This document shows positions 48,100 through 57,094 of a stretch of 64,000 nucleotides of DNA, in pieces; position 1 is the stretch's first letter, and each line of letters starts with the position of its first letter. Source of the stretch: Arthrobacter sp. KBS0702 (GTDB taxonomy: Bacteria; Actinomycetota; Actinomycetes; Actinomycetales; Micrococcaceae); contig NZ_CP042172.1 of the NCBI RefSeq assembly GCF_005937985.2, positions 1-64,000 of the forward strand, written 5' to 3'. Both the position numbers and the translations under genes were made by a program. The notes beneath the pieces are model-generated. The model was given only the letters and a program-made list of their open reading frames with translations. It did no database searches and had not been told where the DNA came from.

Positions 48100-48699
48100 T
48101 CACCCCGCGGTCAGAGCATCCAGTACCGCCGCCAGCAGCAGGCCCTCGCGCCCCCACACTGGGTCGAAAACCTCGACGTACCAGGACTCGGCCAGGACCA
48201 GCGCCAGCGACTCGTTGGCCTCGGCTGACCAGTCCTGAAGCTGGTCCGCTTCAATCGGACTCTCGCTCGTGCCCAGCACGGTGACGATCTCGGCGTCCTG
48301 CAGGGTGACGGGAATCGAGGCCCGGCTCATTTCCCCCGGAGCGTGCGCAACCGTCACGAATTCGGTCCGCGACGAGAGGTCCAGCAGGCTGCCGGCCGAC
48401 TCCGGCGTGCAGAACCCCGTCACATACGCCCGCTGCGCGTTGCCGCCCTCGCTGAGCCCGGGCTGCGATTCCTTGGTGAAGAGCCCGTTCCGGTTCAGTT
48501 CCGCCAACTGGCTGGCGATCGGCTCGGTCTCCGCGTCAATGCCCGGCGTGAACGTTCCGGGCTGGTACTGGCTCCGGCCCTCCAGCCAGCGTGCGGTGAG
48601 TTCGCCGGCCGCGGGGATCGTCGTCGCCTGCCGCCAGACCTGCCGGTCTGCCAGCAGCCTGCCGAAGCCGTCCCGTTCCGTTGTGTACTGGTCGTCCAT
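48100..48699 (-). CDS. DUF6919-like protein
   Basis: 199 residues from ATG 48699 (MDDQYTTERDGFGRLLADRQ). No signal peptide or membrane segment. The segments ATTIPAAGELTARWLEGRSQYQPG, with LNRNGLFTKESQPGLSEGG after it, resemble actinobacterial DUF6919 proteins, whose function is unknown. Family assignment is from memory. A longer frame to 48810 has low-complexity Arg/Gly sequence and is not used. The SD GGGAGG lies about 12 bases upstream, farther than usual. Confidence 0.6.
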   Translation of the reverse strand: MDDQYTTERDGFGRLLADRQVWRQATTIPAAGELTARWLEGRSQYQPGTFTPGIDAETEPIASQLAELNRNGLFTKESQPGLSEGGNAQRAYVTGFCTPESAGSLLDLSSRTEFVTVAHAPGEMSRASIPVTLQDAEIVTVLGTSESPIEADQLQDWSAEANESLALVLAESWYVEVFDPVWGREGLLLAAVLDALTAG

Positions 48700-48852
48700 G
48701 GGCGAGTTCCACCTCCCTGCTGTGCCTAGCGGTCCCTTCATCCTCCCGACCGGGCCCGGCCCCCGCAAGGCAAGTGCCCTGTGTCCGTCACGCAGGGCAA
48801 CAGAGTTCAAACGATGGGAGAAGCGTCGGGACCGGCAAGGTCCCCGCGGAGA

Positions 48853-49851
48853 TCAGGCGTCGCGCAGCGGCCGGCGGGCCAGCCAGGCGGCAACGATGGC
48901 GCCGGAGATGTTGTGCCAGAGCGAGAACACGGCCGAGGGCAGCGCGGCCAGCGGGCTGAAGTGCGCCGTGGCCAGCGTCGCGGCGAGGCCGGAGTTCTGC
49001 ATGCCCACCTCGAAGGCCAAGGCACGGCGGGCCTTGTCGTCCAGGCGCCCGAGCTTTCCGGCGAGGTAACCCAGGCCCAGGCCAAAGCCGTTGTGCAGGA
49101 CCACGGCGAGGAAGACGATGCCGCCGGCGGCGACGATCTTGTTGGCGCTGCCGGCCACCACAATCGCCACGATCAGCGAGATGACGACGGCCGAGGCCCA
49201 GGGCAGCGCCGGGAGCACCCGGGCGACGAGCTTCTTCAGGAACAGGCGGGCCAGCAGGCCTGCGATCACCGGCAGCAGCACGGTTTTGACGATGTCCAGC
49301 ACCATGCCTGCGGCGTCGATCTGCAGGTAGGACCCGGCCAGGAACAGCACGAGCAGGGGAGTGACAAGAGGGGCGATCAGGGTCGACACGGAGGCGACGG
49401 CCACGGACAGGGCAACATCTCCCTTGGCAAGGAACGCCATGACGTTCGACGCCGTGCCGGACGGCGCGCAGCCGACCAGGATCAGCCCGACGGCGAGTTC
49501 CGGCTCAAGCTGCAGCGCCTGGGCGATCAGCCAGCCGGCTCCCGGCATGATGATGTAGTGCGCGACGATGCCCAGCACGACAGCCCACGGGCGCTTCGCC
49601 ACGGAGGCGAAATCCGGCGGGGTCAGGGTCAGGCCCATGCAGAACATGATGATGCCGAGCAGGTAGGGCACGCTCGGCGCCAGCGGTTTGAACGCGCCCG
49701 GCAGGAGGAAGCCGGCGACGCCGGCGGCGACCACGAGGAGCGGAAATACGGTGACCGCAATCCGGGCGATCTTCGCCTCGGCGGCGAGTGCGGGATTGAC
49801 CGGGGCGTCCGCGTCAGTGCGGGACTCTGGGGATTTGGTTGCCTCAAGCAT
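48853..49851 (-). CDS. Bile acid:sodium symporter (BASS) family transporter
   Basis: 332 residues, about ten transmembrane helices. FCMGLTLTPPDFASVAKRPW, LILVGCAPSGTASNVMAFLA and the VGMQNSGLAATLA crossover motif are characteristic of the BASS/ASBT fold, which in bacteria imports small organic anions with sodium. Substrate unknown. Start taken at ATG 49851 (MLEATKSPESRT); a longer frame to 49899 gives a basic, unlikely N-terminus. No strong SD. It is the last leftward gene before the MerR region. Confidence 0.88.
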   Translation of the reverse strand: MLEATKSPESRTDADAPVNPALAAEAKIARIAVTVFPLLVVAAGVAGFLLPGAFKPLAPSVPYLLGIIMFCMGLTLTPPDFASVAKRPWAVVLGIVAHYIIMPGAGWLIAQALQLEPELAVGLILVGCAPSGTASNVMAFLAKGDVALSVAVASVSTLIAPLVTPLLVLFLAGSYLQIDAAGMVLDIVKTVLLPVIAGLLARLFLKKLVARVLPALPWASAVVISLIVAIVVAGSANKIVAAGGIVFLAVVLHNGFGLGLGYLAGKLGRLDDKARRALAFEVGMQNSGLAATLATAHFSPLAALPSAVFSLWHNISGAIVAAWLARRPLRDA

Positions 49852-49984
49852 CCAAGCATGGTGCCACCAGTGTCTGCGATGCGGCCACTTTATGACCAAG
49901 GGGCGGACGAGTATGTCAGATTTATAGCGGGGCGACGTTGGCGGCGGTGGAGCCGGCAGCCCGCGGCGGCTCCAGGCTCCCCCC

Positions 49985-50350
49985 TCAGGCGGTTCGCTGG
50001 CCCAACATCGCGATGAACTCGTCCGCCTGGCTCAGGTTGCGGGCCATCTTGGCGCGCTGGTGCTCGGCCCGTTCCAGGAATTCGGCCAGCCGGCCGGGGG
50101 CGCCGGCGCCCCCGGCGTTGAGCAAGCCGAGGATTTCGGCCATCTCCTCGAGGGAGAACCCCAGCGGTTTCATTTGTTTGATCAACATCAGGCGCGCCGC
50201 GTCTGTTTCGGAATAGACGCGGAACCCGCCCTCGGTTCGGGCCGTCGCGGGCAGCAGCCCGACGTCGTCGTAATGGCGGATGGTCCGTAACGAGAGGCCG
50301 GTGCGTTCTGCCAGTTCGCCGATGTGCATGGTGCTGGTCTTAGCGGTCAT
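49985..50350 (-). CDS. MerR-family transcriptional regulator
   Basis: 121 residues. An N-terminal MerR winged HTH (MHIGELAERTGLSLRTIRHYDDVGLLPATAR) is followed by a long dimerisation helix (LAEFLERAEHQRAKMARNL). There are no metal-binding cysteines, so it probably senses an organic or redox signal rather than Hg/Cu. A strong GGAGGGAGG supports ATG 50350, although a start at residue 8 would also give a typical MerR N-terminus. Divergent from the SulP transporter gene, with an operator-like inverted repeat (50379-50404) between them. Confidence 0.88.
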   Translation of the reverse strand: MTAKTSTMHIGELAERTGLSLRTIRHYDDVGLLPATARTEGGFRVYSETDAARLMLIKQMKPLGFSLEEMAEILGLLNAGGAGAPGRLAEFLERAEHQRAKMARNLSQADEFIAMLGQRTA

Positions 50351-50378
50351 CAGGGCCTCCCTCCGGTTCGGATTTCAA

Positions 50379-50404
50379 ACTCTACCATCACGTTAGGGTA
50401 GGGT
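50379..50404. promoter_or_regulatory. MerR-type operator/promoter
   Basis: Imperfect palindrome: ACTCTACC (50379-50386) and GGTAGGGT (50397-50404) pair with one mismatch, with ATCACGTTAG between. MerR regulators bind such sites in promoters with long spacers. It could control both the MerR gene and the SulP carrier. Confidence 0.55.
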
Positions 50405-50528
50405 TTAACGAGTGGGGTGAGACCTTCAAGACTGATTCCCCCTCTTTCCGGCGCGGCGCTGCGCCCCTCATTCATTAGCACCACGAAGCCGCTGCCACGC
50501 GTCTTCTTGACCATGAACGGAGCCAGCA

Positions 50529-52052
50529 ATGGCCGTCACCAACGCCGAACACCCCACGGTCTTCACCCCGGAACAGCTGCAGTCCGTGCGGGGCGCGCTC
50601 TTGTCCCCGCGGCGGCTGAAAACTGAGGTCCTGGGCGGCCTGGTTGTGGCCCTGGCCCTGATTCCGGAGGCGATCGCCTTTTCGATCATCGCCGGCGTCG
50701 ATCCCAGGATCGGGCTCTTCGCCTCCTTCACCATGGCCGTCACCATCTCCCTCGTCGGCGGCCGGCCCGCAATGATTTCGGCGGCAACCGGCGCCGTCGC
50801 CCTGGTGATCGCCCCGCTGGTGAAATCCCACGGACTGGACTACCTCGTTGCCGCGGTCATCCTGGCGGGTCTGTTCCAGATCATCCTGGGTCTGTCCGGC
50901 GTTGCCAAGCTGATGCGCTTCATCCCCCGCTCGGTGATGGTGGGGTTCGTCAACGCCCTGGCCATCCTGATCTTCCTCTCGCAGCTGCCGGAACTGATCG
51001 GCGTCCCGTGGCTGGTGTACCCGCTCACCGCCCTGGGCTTGCTGATCGTGTTCGGGCTGCCCAAAGTCACCAGGGCCGTCCCCGCACCGCTCATCGCGAT
51101 CGTGGCGCTGACGCTGATCACGGTGCTGGCCGCCGTCGCCGTCCCCACCGTGGGGGACAAGGGCGCACTGCCAGGTTCGCTGCCCACGCTCTTCCTTCCC
51201 AACGTGCCGTTCACCCTTGAAACGCTGCAGATCATCTTCCCCTTCAGCCTCGCCATGGCCTTTGTGGGGCTGCTCGAATCGCTCATGACGGCCAAACTGG
51301 TCGATGACATCACGGACACCCGTTCGCCCAAGACCCGCGAAGCCTGGGGCCAGGGCGTGGCGAACATCGTCACCGGCTTCTTCGGCGGCATGGGTGGCTG
51401 CGCGATGATCGGCCAGACCATGATCAATGTGAAGGCCTCCGGAGCCCGGACCCGGATCTCAACTTTCCTGGCCGGGGTGTTCCTGCTGATCCTGGTGGTC
51501 GCCCTGGGCGGCATCGTCTCGTTGATCCCCATGGCCGCCCTCGTGGCAGTGATGATCTTCGTCTCCGTGGCCACGTTCGACTGGCACAGCATCCGCCCGC
51601 GGACCCTGAAGATCATGCCCAAGAGTGAAACCGCCGTTATGGCGGCGACCGTGATCGTCACCGTCGCCACGCACAACCTGGCTATCGGCGTCGGCGTCGG
51701 TGTGCTGGTCGCGATGGTGATGTTCGCCCGCAGGGTCGCGCACTTCGTCACCGTGGAACGCTCCGTCCAGAACATCGGCGGCCACGAAACGGCCACCTAT
51801 GTCGTGAACGGCGAACTGTTCTTTGCCTCCTCCAACGACCTCTACACCCAGTTTGACTACGCGCTGGATCCCAAGCATGTCGTCATCGACCTGCACGCCT
51901 CCCACCTCTGGGACGCCTCGACCATCGCCGCGCTGGACGCTATCACCGGAAAGTACCGGCATCACGGCAAGGACGTGAAGGTGGTCGGCCTCAACGACGC
52001 CAGTGTCCTGATGCGTGACCGCCTCGGGGGCAGGCTCGGGGCCGGGCACTAG
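50529..52052 (+). CDS. SulP-family inorganic anion transporter with STAS domain
   Basis: 507 residues. About ten to twelve transmembrane helices (about 35-400) start with [21 protein letters not shown], the SulP signature region. Then comes a cytosolic STAS domain (about 410-495) with [21 protein letters not shown], which resembles anti-sigma antagonists. SulP proteins import sulfate, bicarbonate or related anions; which one is not decidable here. No carbonic anhydrase or sulfate gene is adjacent. ATG 50529 has CGGAGCC upstream. Confidence 0.92.
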   Translation: MAVTNAEHPTVFTPEQLQSVRGALLSPRRLKTEVLGGLVVALALIPEAIAFSIIAGVDPRIGLFASFTMAVTISLVGGRPAMISAATGAVALVIAPLVKSHGLDYLVAAVILAGLFQIILGLSGVAKLMRFIPRSVMVGFVNALAILIFLSQLPELIGVPWLVYPLTALGLLIVFGLPKVTRAVPAPLIAIVALTLITVLAAVAVPTVGDKGALPGSLPTLFLPNVPFTLETLQIIFPFSLAMAFVGLLESLMTAKLVDDITDTRSPKTREAWGQGVANIVTGFFGGMGGCAMIGQTMINVKASGARTRISTFLAGVFLLILVVALGGIVSLIPMAALVAVMIFVSVATFDWHSIRPRTLKIMPKSETAVMAATVIVTVATHNLAIGVGVGVLVAMVMFARRVAHFVTVERSVQNIGGHETATYVVNGELFFASSNDLYTQFDYALDPKHVVIDLHASHLWDASTIAALDAITGKYRHHGKDVKVVGLNDASVLMRDRLGGRLGAGH

Positions 52053-52069
52053 GCGGGCCCGGCTGCGGG

Positions 52070-52363
52070 CTAGGAGACGGGCTTCGACGCCTTGCCGTCC
52101 AGCCAGAGGGTGTCCGATTCATCGCTGTGCGCGCCGGTGGTACCGACGTGTTTGCTGCTGATGCCCGGCCCCTGCCGGATGACGTGGACGAGCGCCATGC
52201 CGTGGCCGCGGCCCAGCCCGTAGTCGGCCTTCAGCCAGTCGAGAATCTCGCCGGCCTTCCCCGACCCCTCGGCGAAGCCTTTCTCCCGGGCGAGCTCGAG
52301 GAGTTGGCGGGGAGTAAGGCCGGTCTTGTCCTCGATGGTGTCGAGGTACGCCTGGAATGACAT
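52070..52363 (-). CDS. DUF4287 domain-containing protein
   Basis: 97 residues. FQAYLDTIEDKTGLTPRQLLELA and AGEILDWLKADYGLGRGHGMALVHVI are the DUF4287 core: a small helical domain of unknown function found alone or fused to DUF5655. The C-terminal 30 residues (SDTLWLDGKASKPVS) are polar. ATG 52363; monocistronic and convergent with SulP. Confidence 0.88.
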   Translation of the reverse strand: MSFQAYLDTIEDKTGLTPRQLLELAREKGFAEGSGKAGEILDWLKADYGLGRGHGMALVHVIRQGPGISSKHVGTTGAHSDESDTLWLDGKASKPVS

Positions 52364-52525
52364 CCGTAGGGCTTCCTTTCAACGGTTCTTGGAGTTCCCG
52401 GCCACTCTAGGGACCCGATTCCGTTACCGCCAGACCCGTGTGGCCCTACTTTGTAAGCCCGAGTCCATCGCTGGGGTCCGCAGGGGTCCTTCATTGGGTC
52501 CGCAGGAACGGCTACGCTCGGGATT

Positions 52526-52966
52526 ATGGCGCCGACGTGGGAGCCGGGACAGCCCGGTGTGCTCAGTCTTCCTTCCGGGCGGCTCATCCGCGGCCGGCCC
52601 CTCCTGGCGCCGTTTCCGACCGGGCCGCGTCCGGAGTTCGGGCTGTACTTGCTGGGCAGAAGCCCCCGGCCGGTGGCGTGGGACTCCCGGTGGGTCCGCT
52701 GGCGGGACCTGCACGTGCCCGCCGACGACGTCGACGCCCTTGACGCGTTCCAGGAGGCGTGGCGGCGGGCCGAAACGGAGCGGGTTGAAGTGGCCTGCTG
52801 GGGCGGCCGGGGCCGGACCGGCACCGCCCTCGCCTGCATTGCCATCCTCGACGGCGTTCCGGCTGCCGAAGCCGTCGCGTTCGTGCGGCAGAATTACCGA
52901 CGCAGCGCAGTGGAAACACCATGGCAGCGGCGTTACGTGGCGCGGTTCCGGAGGCCGGATTCCTGA
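52526..52966 (+). CDS. Protein-tyrosine-phosphatase-like protein
   Basis: 146 residues. C91-x5-R97 in ACWGGRGRTGTALAC is the PTP/DSP P-loop, with Trp where most family members have a small residue after the Cys. An upstream Asp (VPADDVDALDAF, about 65-76) could be the general acid. The size and layout suit a small dual-specificity or polysaccharide phosphatase. ATG 52526. Which phosphoprotein or lipid it acts on is unknown; it is far from the pknA/pknB cluster. Confidence 0.8.
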   Translation: MAPTWEPGQPGVLSLPSGRLIRGRPLLAPFPTGPRPEFGLYLLGRSPRPVAWDSRWVRWRDLHVPADDVDALDAFQEAWRRAETERVEVACWGGRGRTGTALACIAILDGVPAAEAVAFVRQNYRRSAVETPWQRRYVARFRRPDS

Positions 52967-53038
52967 TTGCAGGCCATCGCCTGCGGGCCGCAGGTCTGCC
53001 GCTGCCACCCGGGCGCCGGGCTCACGGGACAAAACAAT

Positions 53039-53069
53039 GGCGGGGGGCTGAATTCTCAGCACCCCCGCC
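53039..53069. terminator. Bidirectional hairpin between the PTP and lmo0937-type genes
   Basis: Stem GGCGGGGGGCTGA (53039-53051) with TCAGCACCCCCGCC (53056-53069), one bulged base, loop ATTC. It lies between convergent genes; no T run. Confidence 0.55.
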
Positions 53070-53089
53070 ACAGCCCTACGCGGTCCGGA

Positions 53090-53236
53090 CTAAACGCGGG
53101 ACCGTCCGCGGATGAAGTGGAAGATCAGGACGACGACGGCGATGACCAGCAGCAGGTGGATGAACCCGCCGCCGATGCTGCCGAGCAGGCCAAGAAGCCA
53201 AAGAACGGCGAGAATAATAGCGATCCAAAGCAACAT
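53090..53236 (-). CDS. lmo0937-family small membrane protein
   Basis: 48 residues read directly on the minus strand from ATG 53236: MLLWIAIILAVLWLLGLLGS, a Gly hinge, then a second hydrophobic segment HLLLVIAVVVLIFHFI and the basic end RGRSRV. This two-helix layout matches the lmo0937/DUF5670 family of tiny stress-associated membrane proteins. GGGAG lies upstream with good spacing. Too short for a routine length filter, but its composition and RBS make it credible. Confidence 0.82.
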   Translation of the reverse strand: MLLWIAIILAVLWLLGLLGSIGGGFIHLLLVIAVVVLIFHFIRGRSRV

Positions 53237-53388
53237 AGTGACTCCCTTTGTTTTTCTTCTGATGAAGATTTTGACAAACCAGATTCAAGTCCCGGTCCAA
53301 TGGACCGCTTCCCCAAAATACTAAGGGTACTTTTTATTTTGTGCCAACAGGCTCCCGGAGCGGGCCGTAATGCCCCGGAGACGCCTGC

Positions 53389-55002
53389 CTAGAACCGGGG
53401 AGTCCCGCGCAGCCTGCGGGGCCGGCCGTCAGGGTCCACGATGAGGCGGTTGAGGGGATCAGCCCAGAGCCGTTGGAGCGGGGACACGGGTTCGACCGTG
53501 TGGTGGCGCGCCTGTCCGGCAGGTCGGGGCGAGCCGCGGCCGGCCTCGTGCCAGCGCTCGAGTGCGCTGGCTGCGGTGTTCCACAGTGCCAGCCCCCCGG
53601 CCGGGTCCTCGAGCCGGACGTCGCATTCCTCCATGCCCAAGTGTTCGGCCCAGAGCTGGAGCCGGAGCGTGTGGGCCAGTGACCGGGACGGGTCCGGCCC
53701 GGTCTGGGCGCCGGCGGCCTGCTGGTTTCCGGCGCTGGTGTCCAGCACGGCACAGGTGAGCTCGCTGTCGGTGGTCCAGGAGCGGAGGTTGAAGTTGTCC
53801 GAGCCGCAGGTAAACCAGGTGTCGTCGATGATGCAGATCTTGGCGTGCACGTAGACCGGGGTTCCTGCGCTGTTTTCCAGGTCGAACACGCCGACCCTGC
53901 CCGGCGCCACCCGGCGCAGCCTGTCGAGGGCACGCAGCTGCCCGATCCGCCTGGGCGGCCCGCCGATGGCGCCGTCCGCGTCGGGGTAGCGGGGCACGAC
54001 GGCGATCACGTTCAGTCCGGGATTCCGTTCGAGGGCCTCCGCGATCCCGGCAGCAACCTCGGTAGACCACAGGTACTGGTCCTCGGTGTAGATCAGCGAG
54101 CGGGCGCGGGCAAAGGCCTTGGTGTAGGCGCGGGCGATGCTGCGTTCCCCGTCGGGTGCAAACGGGAACGGCGGACGCTTCACGCCGTAGGTGCGCAGCA
54201 GCTGCACGGCGTGCGGGCCCGCCGGCGGTGGCGGCGGAGCGGCGGCCGGCAGCGGTTCGGGGTGCCGCGGCATCCTGGCCAGGCGCTGCAGCAGCATCCG
54301 GTAGGGCGTGCGGCGGTCCAGGGGATGGGGGTCGTTCCACCGTTCGGCGAACACTGCCAGCACATCAGCCACCACCGGGCCCCGCAGTTCGAGGGCGGCA
54401 TCATGCCACGGTGGCCGTTGTCCGTACCGGGAGTCCATAACGACCGCCTGCGGGTCTCCCGCATGGTCGGCGTCGTCCCTGCGGCTGTGGGAAAGATCCA
54501 GGCCGCCAACGAACGCAACATCCCGGGACGGGTCGTCACGGTGCCGGATAACGACCATTTTCTGGTGGTGGGAACCAAACAGGCGCACCCGCTGATCCAG
54601 CAGCACTTCGCCGCCGGCGTCGTTGATCTCGCGCCCCAGGCGCTGGTTGGAGCGCCCGCTGATCGGCGCAGAGATGCGCTCACCGTGGGATCGCCAGACC
54701 AGGCCCCGGACCTCCACTCCCGCTCGGGCCAGGCCGGCGAGCAGGTCGCCGATCGACGGCCCGTCCGCCAGCAGCCGCTCATCCGCGTCGCCGCGCCAGT
54801 CGGTGAACCACACCCGGTCTCCCGCCTGCAGCGCCGTCAGCTCCTCATGCAGGCGGGCGAAGTAGCTCGCGCCGTGAATCAGGGGCCGCACGAGGTTGCC
54901 CTCCGACCACGACGGCGACCCCGCGCCGCCCGATTGAACGGCCGTGCCCGGATTGCCCCGCTCGGCGCCGCTGAGGAACCAGCTCCCTGCGTCACTGTCC
55001 AC
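53389..55002 (-). CDS. Phospholipase D-family / cardiolipin-synthase-like protein
   Basis: 537 residues. Two HKD-type motifs: H146-Q-K148 (GSHHQKMVVIR), in which the Asp expected five residues on is Arg, with Asp156 nearby; and H386-A-K388 followed by Asp393 (HAKICIIDD), fully canonical. Other PLD features are DVAFVGGLDLS and CGSDNFNLRS. A Pro-rich stretch (PLPAAAPPPPPAGP) joins the two halves. No signal peptide is clear. It may transfer or hydrolyse phosphodiesters; cardiolipin synthesis is only one option. GTG 55002 has AAGGA 5 bases upstream. Divergent from peptidase E. Confidence 0.85.
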   Translation of the reverse strand: MDSDAGSWFLSGAERGNPGTAVQSGGAGSPSWSEGNLVRPLIHGASYFARLHEELTALQAGDRVWFTDWRGDADERLLADGPSIGDLLAGLARAGVEVRGLVWRSHGERISAPISGRSNQRLGREINDAGGEVLLDQRVRLFGSHHQKMVVIRHRDDPSRDVAFVGGLDLSHSRRDDADHAGDPQAVVMDSRYGQRPPWHDAALELRGPVVADVLAVFAERWNDPHPLDRRTPYRMLLQRLARMPRHPEPLPAAAPPPPPAGPHAVQLLRTYGVKRPPFPFAPDGERSIARAYTKAFARARSLIYTEDQYLWSTEVAAGIAEALERNPGLNVIAVVPRYPDADGAIGGPPRRIGQLRALDRLRRVAPGRVGVFDLENSAGTPVYVHAKICIIDDTWFTCGSDNFNLRSWTTDSELTCAVLDTSAGNQQAAGAQTGPDPSRSLAHTLRLQLWAEHLGMEECDVRLEDPAGGLALWNTAASALERWHEAGRGSPRPAGQARHHTVEPVSPLQRLWADPLNRLIVDPDGRPRRLRGTPRF

Positions 55003-55124
55003 GTGGTCCTTCTTTCATCGTTGAGCCGGGCCGCTAGCGTCCAACGTAGCCCACGAGGCCGATGGGGCGGCTAGTCTCATAGTTTGCGTCTGAGCCCGCC
55101 GTCCCCGTTCGAGGAGTACGCCCT

Positions 55125-55865
55125 ATGCCTGCCGACAGTCCGACCATCCTTGCGACCTCGGGCGGCTACAAGCCGGGGTCCCGGACGCGTTTGGAGTTCA
55201 ACAAACTGGTCCATCACGCCGTGGACTTGTCCGGCGCCACCGGGCGGGCCCCGAGGGTCGCCCACGTGGGGACGGCCAGCGGTGACCAGCGGTGGTTCAA
55301 CAACGAAATCAGCGAGGCGGGGCGCCTGGCCGGGTTCGACCTCACCCACCTGAACCTGTTCACCATGCCCAATGTGGAAAACATCGAGGAGTACCTGCTC
55401 CACCAGGACGTCGTCTGGGTCAACGGAGGCTCGGTGGTCAACCTCCTCGCCGTCTGGCGCGCGCACGAGCTGGAGGGTATCTTCCGCCGCGCCTGGGAAG
55501 CCGGAGTGGTGCTGGCGGGTGTTTCGGCCGGTTCGATCTGCTGGTTCAAGGGCGGCACCACGGACTCGTTCGGTCCGGAACTTCGCGCGGTGAACAACGG
55601 CTTGGGGCTGCTCCCGTTCGATAACGGCGTCCACTACGACTCCGAAGCCGCGCGCCGGCCCACCGTCCACCGACTGGTCGCAGACGGGACCCTGGGCGAG
55701 ACGCATTGCAGCGACGACGGCGTGGGCCTGCTCTACCGCGGGACCGAACTGGTCGAGGCGTTCACGGAAGTCCCCGGCAAGGCCGCATACCGGGTGAGGC
55801 GGGTCCAGTCCGCGGATTCCGCCGCCGACGTGGCCGAGGAACGGCTCGAGCCGACCGCGCTCTAG
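55125..55865 (+). CDS. Peptidase E / S51-family serine peptidase
   Basis: 246 residues. Signature GVSAGSICW places the nucleophile at Ser134, preceded by VWVNGGSVVNLLAVW (about 97-111). His170 in DNGVHYDSE is the probable partner. S51 enzymes (PepE, cyanophycinase relatives) cleave Asp-X or isoaspartyl bonds in the cytosol. The gene lies between the PLD and RelA/SpoT genes. ATG 55125; GAGGAG upstream. Confidence 0.9.
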   Translation: MPADSPTILATSGGYKPGSRTRLEFNKLVHHAVDLSGATGRAPRVAHVGTASGDQRWFNNEISEAGRLAGFDLTHLNLFTMPNVENIEEYLLHQDVVWVNGGSVVNLLAVWRAHELEGIFRRAWEAGVVLAGVSAGSICWFKGGTTDSFGPELRAVNNGLGLLPFDNGVHYDSEAARRPTVHRLVADGTLGETHCSDDGVGLLYRGTELVEAFTEVPGKAAYRVRRVQSADSAADVAEERLEPTAL

Positions 55866-55876
55866 GGGCGAAAACC

Positions 55877-56983
55877 CTAGCCCTGCGTGAGCCGGTAGCG
55901 CTCGATCTGCTTGAGCCGGCGCAGCAGGCTGTCCCGCCGCGGGTGCTGGACGGCGTCGGCCGGTTCCGCGGTGAGGTCAATGTGGGCGGTTCCGTACTGC
56001 CAGAGCAGCAGGTCGTCCAGCAGCCGGTCCGGGCCGGGGGAGTACCGGTGGTCCAGGGCCTTGCGGACCTCGGTGATCCGGTTGGCGCTGAGCAGGCCCG
56101 CGAGCTGCACGGTCTGGTTCAGGCCGTGCGCGGCCATCAGCTCCGCCGCCCAGCCCCAGTCGTCGTCCACCTTGCGGTCAACGTGCGGCAGCAGCGTCCG
56201 CCAGACATCGCGGATCCGGTTCGGCGTGAGCTGCGCGGCCCCCTCGCCGTCCATGTCCCAGTAGCTGCGGACTTCTTCGTAGCGTTCGTGCAGGTCGGCG
56301 AATGCGCTCTCCACGGTCTCCAACATGGCTGCCGTGGCCGTGAACTGACGGTCGAAGTGCGGTGTCCAGGCGCGCGGATCCTCGGCCTTAAAGCGGATGT
56401 CGTGCTCAATTTCGCTCCAGGCATGGGCAAAGACCGTGCGGATCTGGCACTCGAAGAAGTAGCTGCCGTTAGGCTGTGCGTCCGGGTTGAAAGCCTGCTG
56501 GTACTCCTTGACGGTCTCGTTCTGGATGGTCCGCAGGATCAGGTGCCGGCTGGAGTAGCCGTAGGTCCCCGACTCGATGGAGCCGATGTCCTTCTCGCGG
56601 TCGCCGCGGCAGTCGAAGAGCTGGCGCTGGCGTTTGATCAGGTTGGCGACGACGGCGTTCTCGGCCGGGAGCTTGGTGATGACGCGGATGCCGACCATGT
56701 CATTGAGCGTGCGGAACGGGTCCGGAAACTTCAGCACCGGCGGGCCTCCCGGTTCCAGCGGCTCTTCAATCCGGGAAATCTTCTCGCGGAAGGACTCCAC
56801 GGTCTTGGTCCGGCCGGTCACGAACAACGGCGTTACCTCGGTGCCCTTGAGCATGGTGCGCAGCGTCAGCAACACCTCCCGGGTGACCAGTTTCAGGGCA
56901 GGACGGACCCGCTCGTACAGTTCGACATTTTCCTGCACGGATTCGCGCAGCGCGGGGTCCAGGCGCTCCCAGTTGCTTGCCAT
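55877..56983 (-). CDS. Stand-alone RelA/SpoT-type (p)ppGpp synthetase-like protein
   Basis: 368 residues. The RelA_SpoT nucleotidyltransferase core (about 40-205) has VTGRTKTVESFREKI, LNDMVGIRVIT with Asp95, GYSSRHLIL (142-150, where RelA has a GYxSxH pattern) and FECQIRTVFAHAWSEIEHD with Glu178. There is no HD hydrolase domain and no TGS/ACT module, so it is a small-alarmone-synthetase type. A 160-residue C-terminal helical extension is unusual for SAS proteins (about 210-260 residues) and is similar in total length to CapRel-type toxic synthetases. ATG 56983. Activity (normal alarmone, pyrophosphorylation of tRNA, or inactive) is not decidable from sequence. Confidence 0.85.
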   Translation of the reverse strand: MASNWERLDPALRESVQENVELYERVRPALKLVTREVLLTLRTMLKGTEVTPLFVTGRTKTVESFREKISRIEEPLEPGGPPVLKFPDPFRTLNDMVGIRVITKLPAENAVVANLIKRQRQLFDCRGDREKDIGSIESGTYGYSSRHLILRTIQNETVKEYQQAFNPDAQPNGSYFFECQIRTVFAHAWSEIEHDIRFKAEDPRAWTPHFDRQFTATAAMLETVESAFADLHERYEEVRSYWDMDGEGAAQLTPNRIRDVWRTLLPHVDRKVDDDWGWAAELMAAHGLNQTVQLAGLLSANRITEVRKALDHRYSPGPDRLLDDLLLWQYGTAHIDLTAEPADAVQHPRRDSLLRRLKQIERYRLTQG

Positions 56984-57094
56984 GGGCCTAGCTTACGGCC
57001 CGGCTATGACAGCGGGCCCGGTGCGCCGCCATGGCTGCGGCACTGCAGCGCCGCCTTCCGCGGTGCCGCGCGGCGCCCAAGGTAGGCTCAGCAC

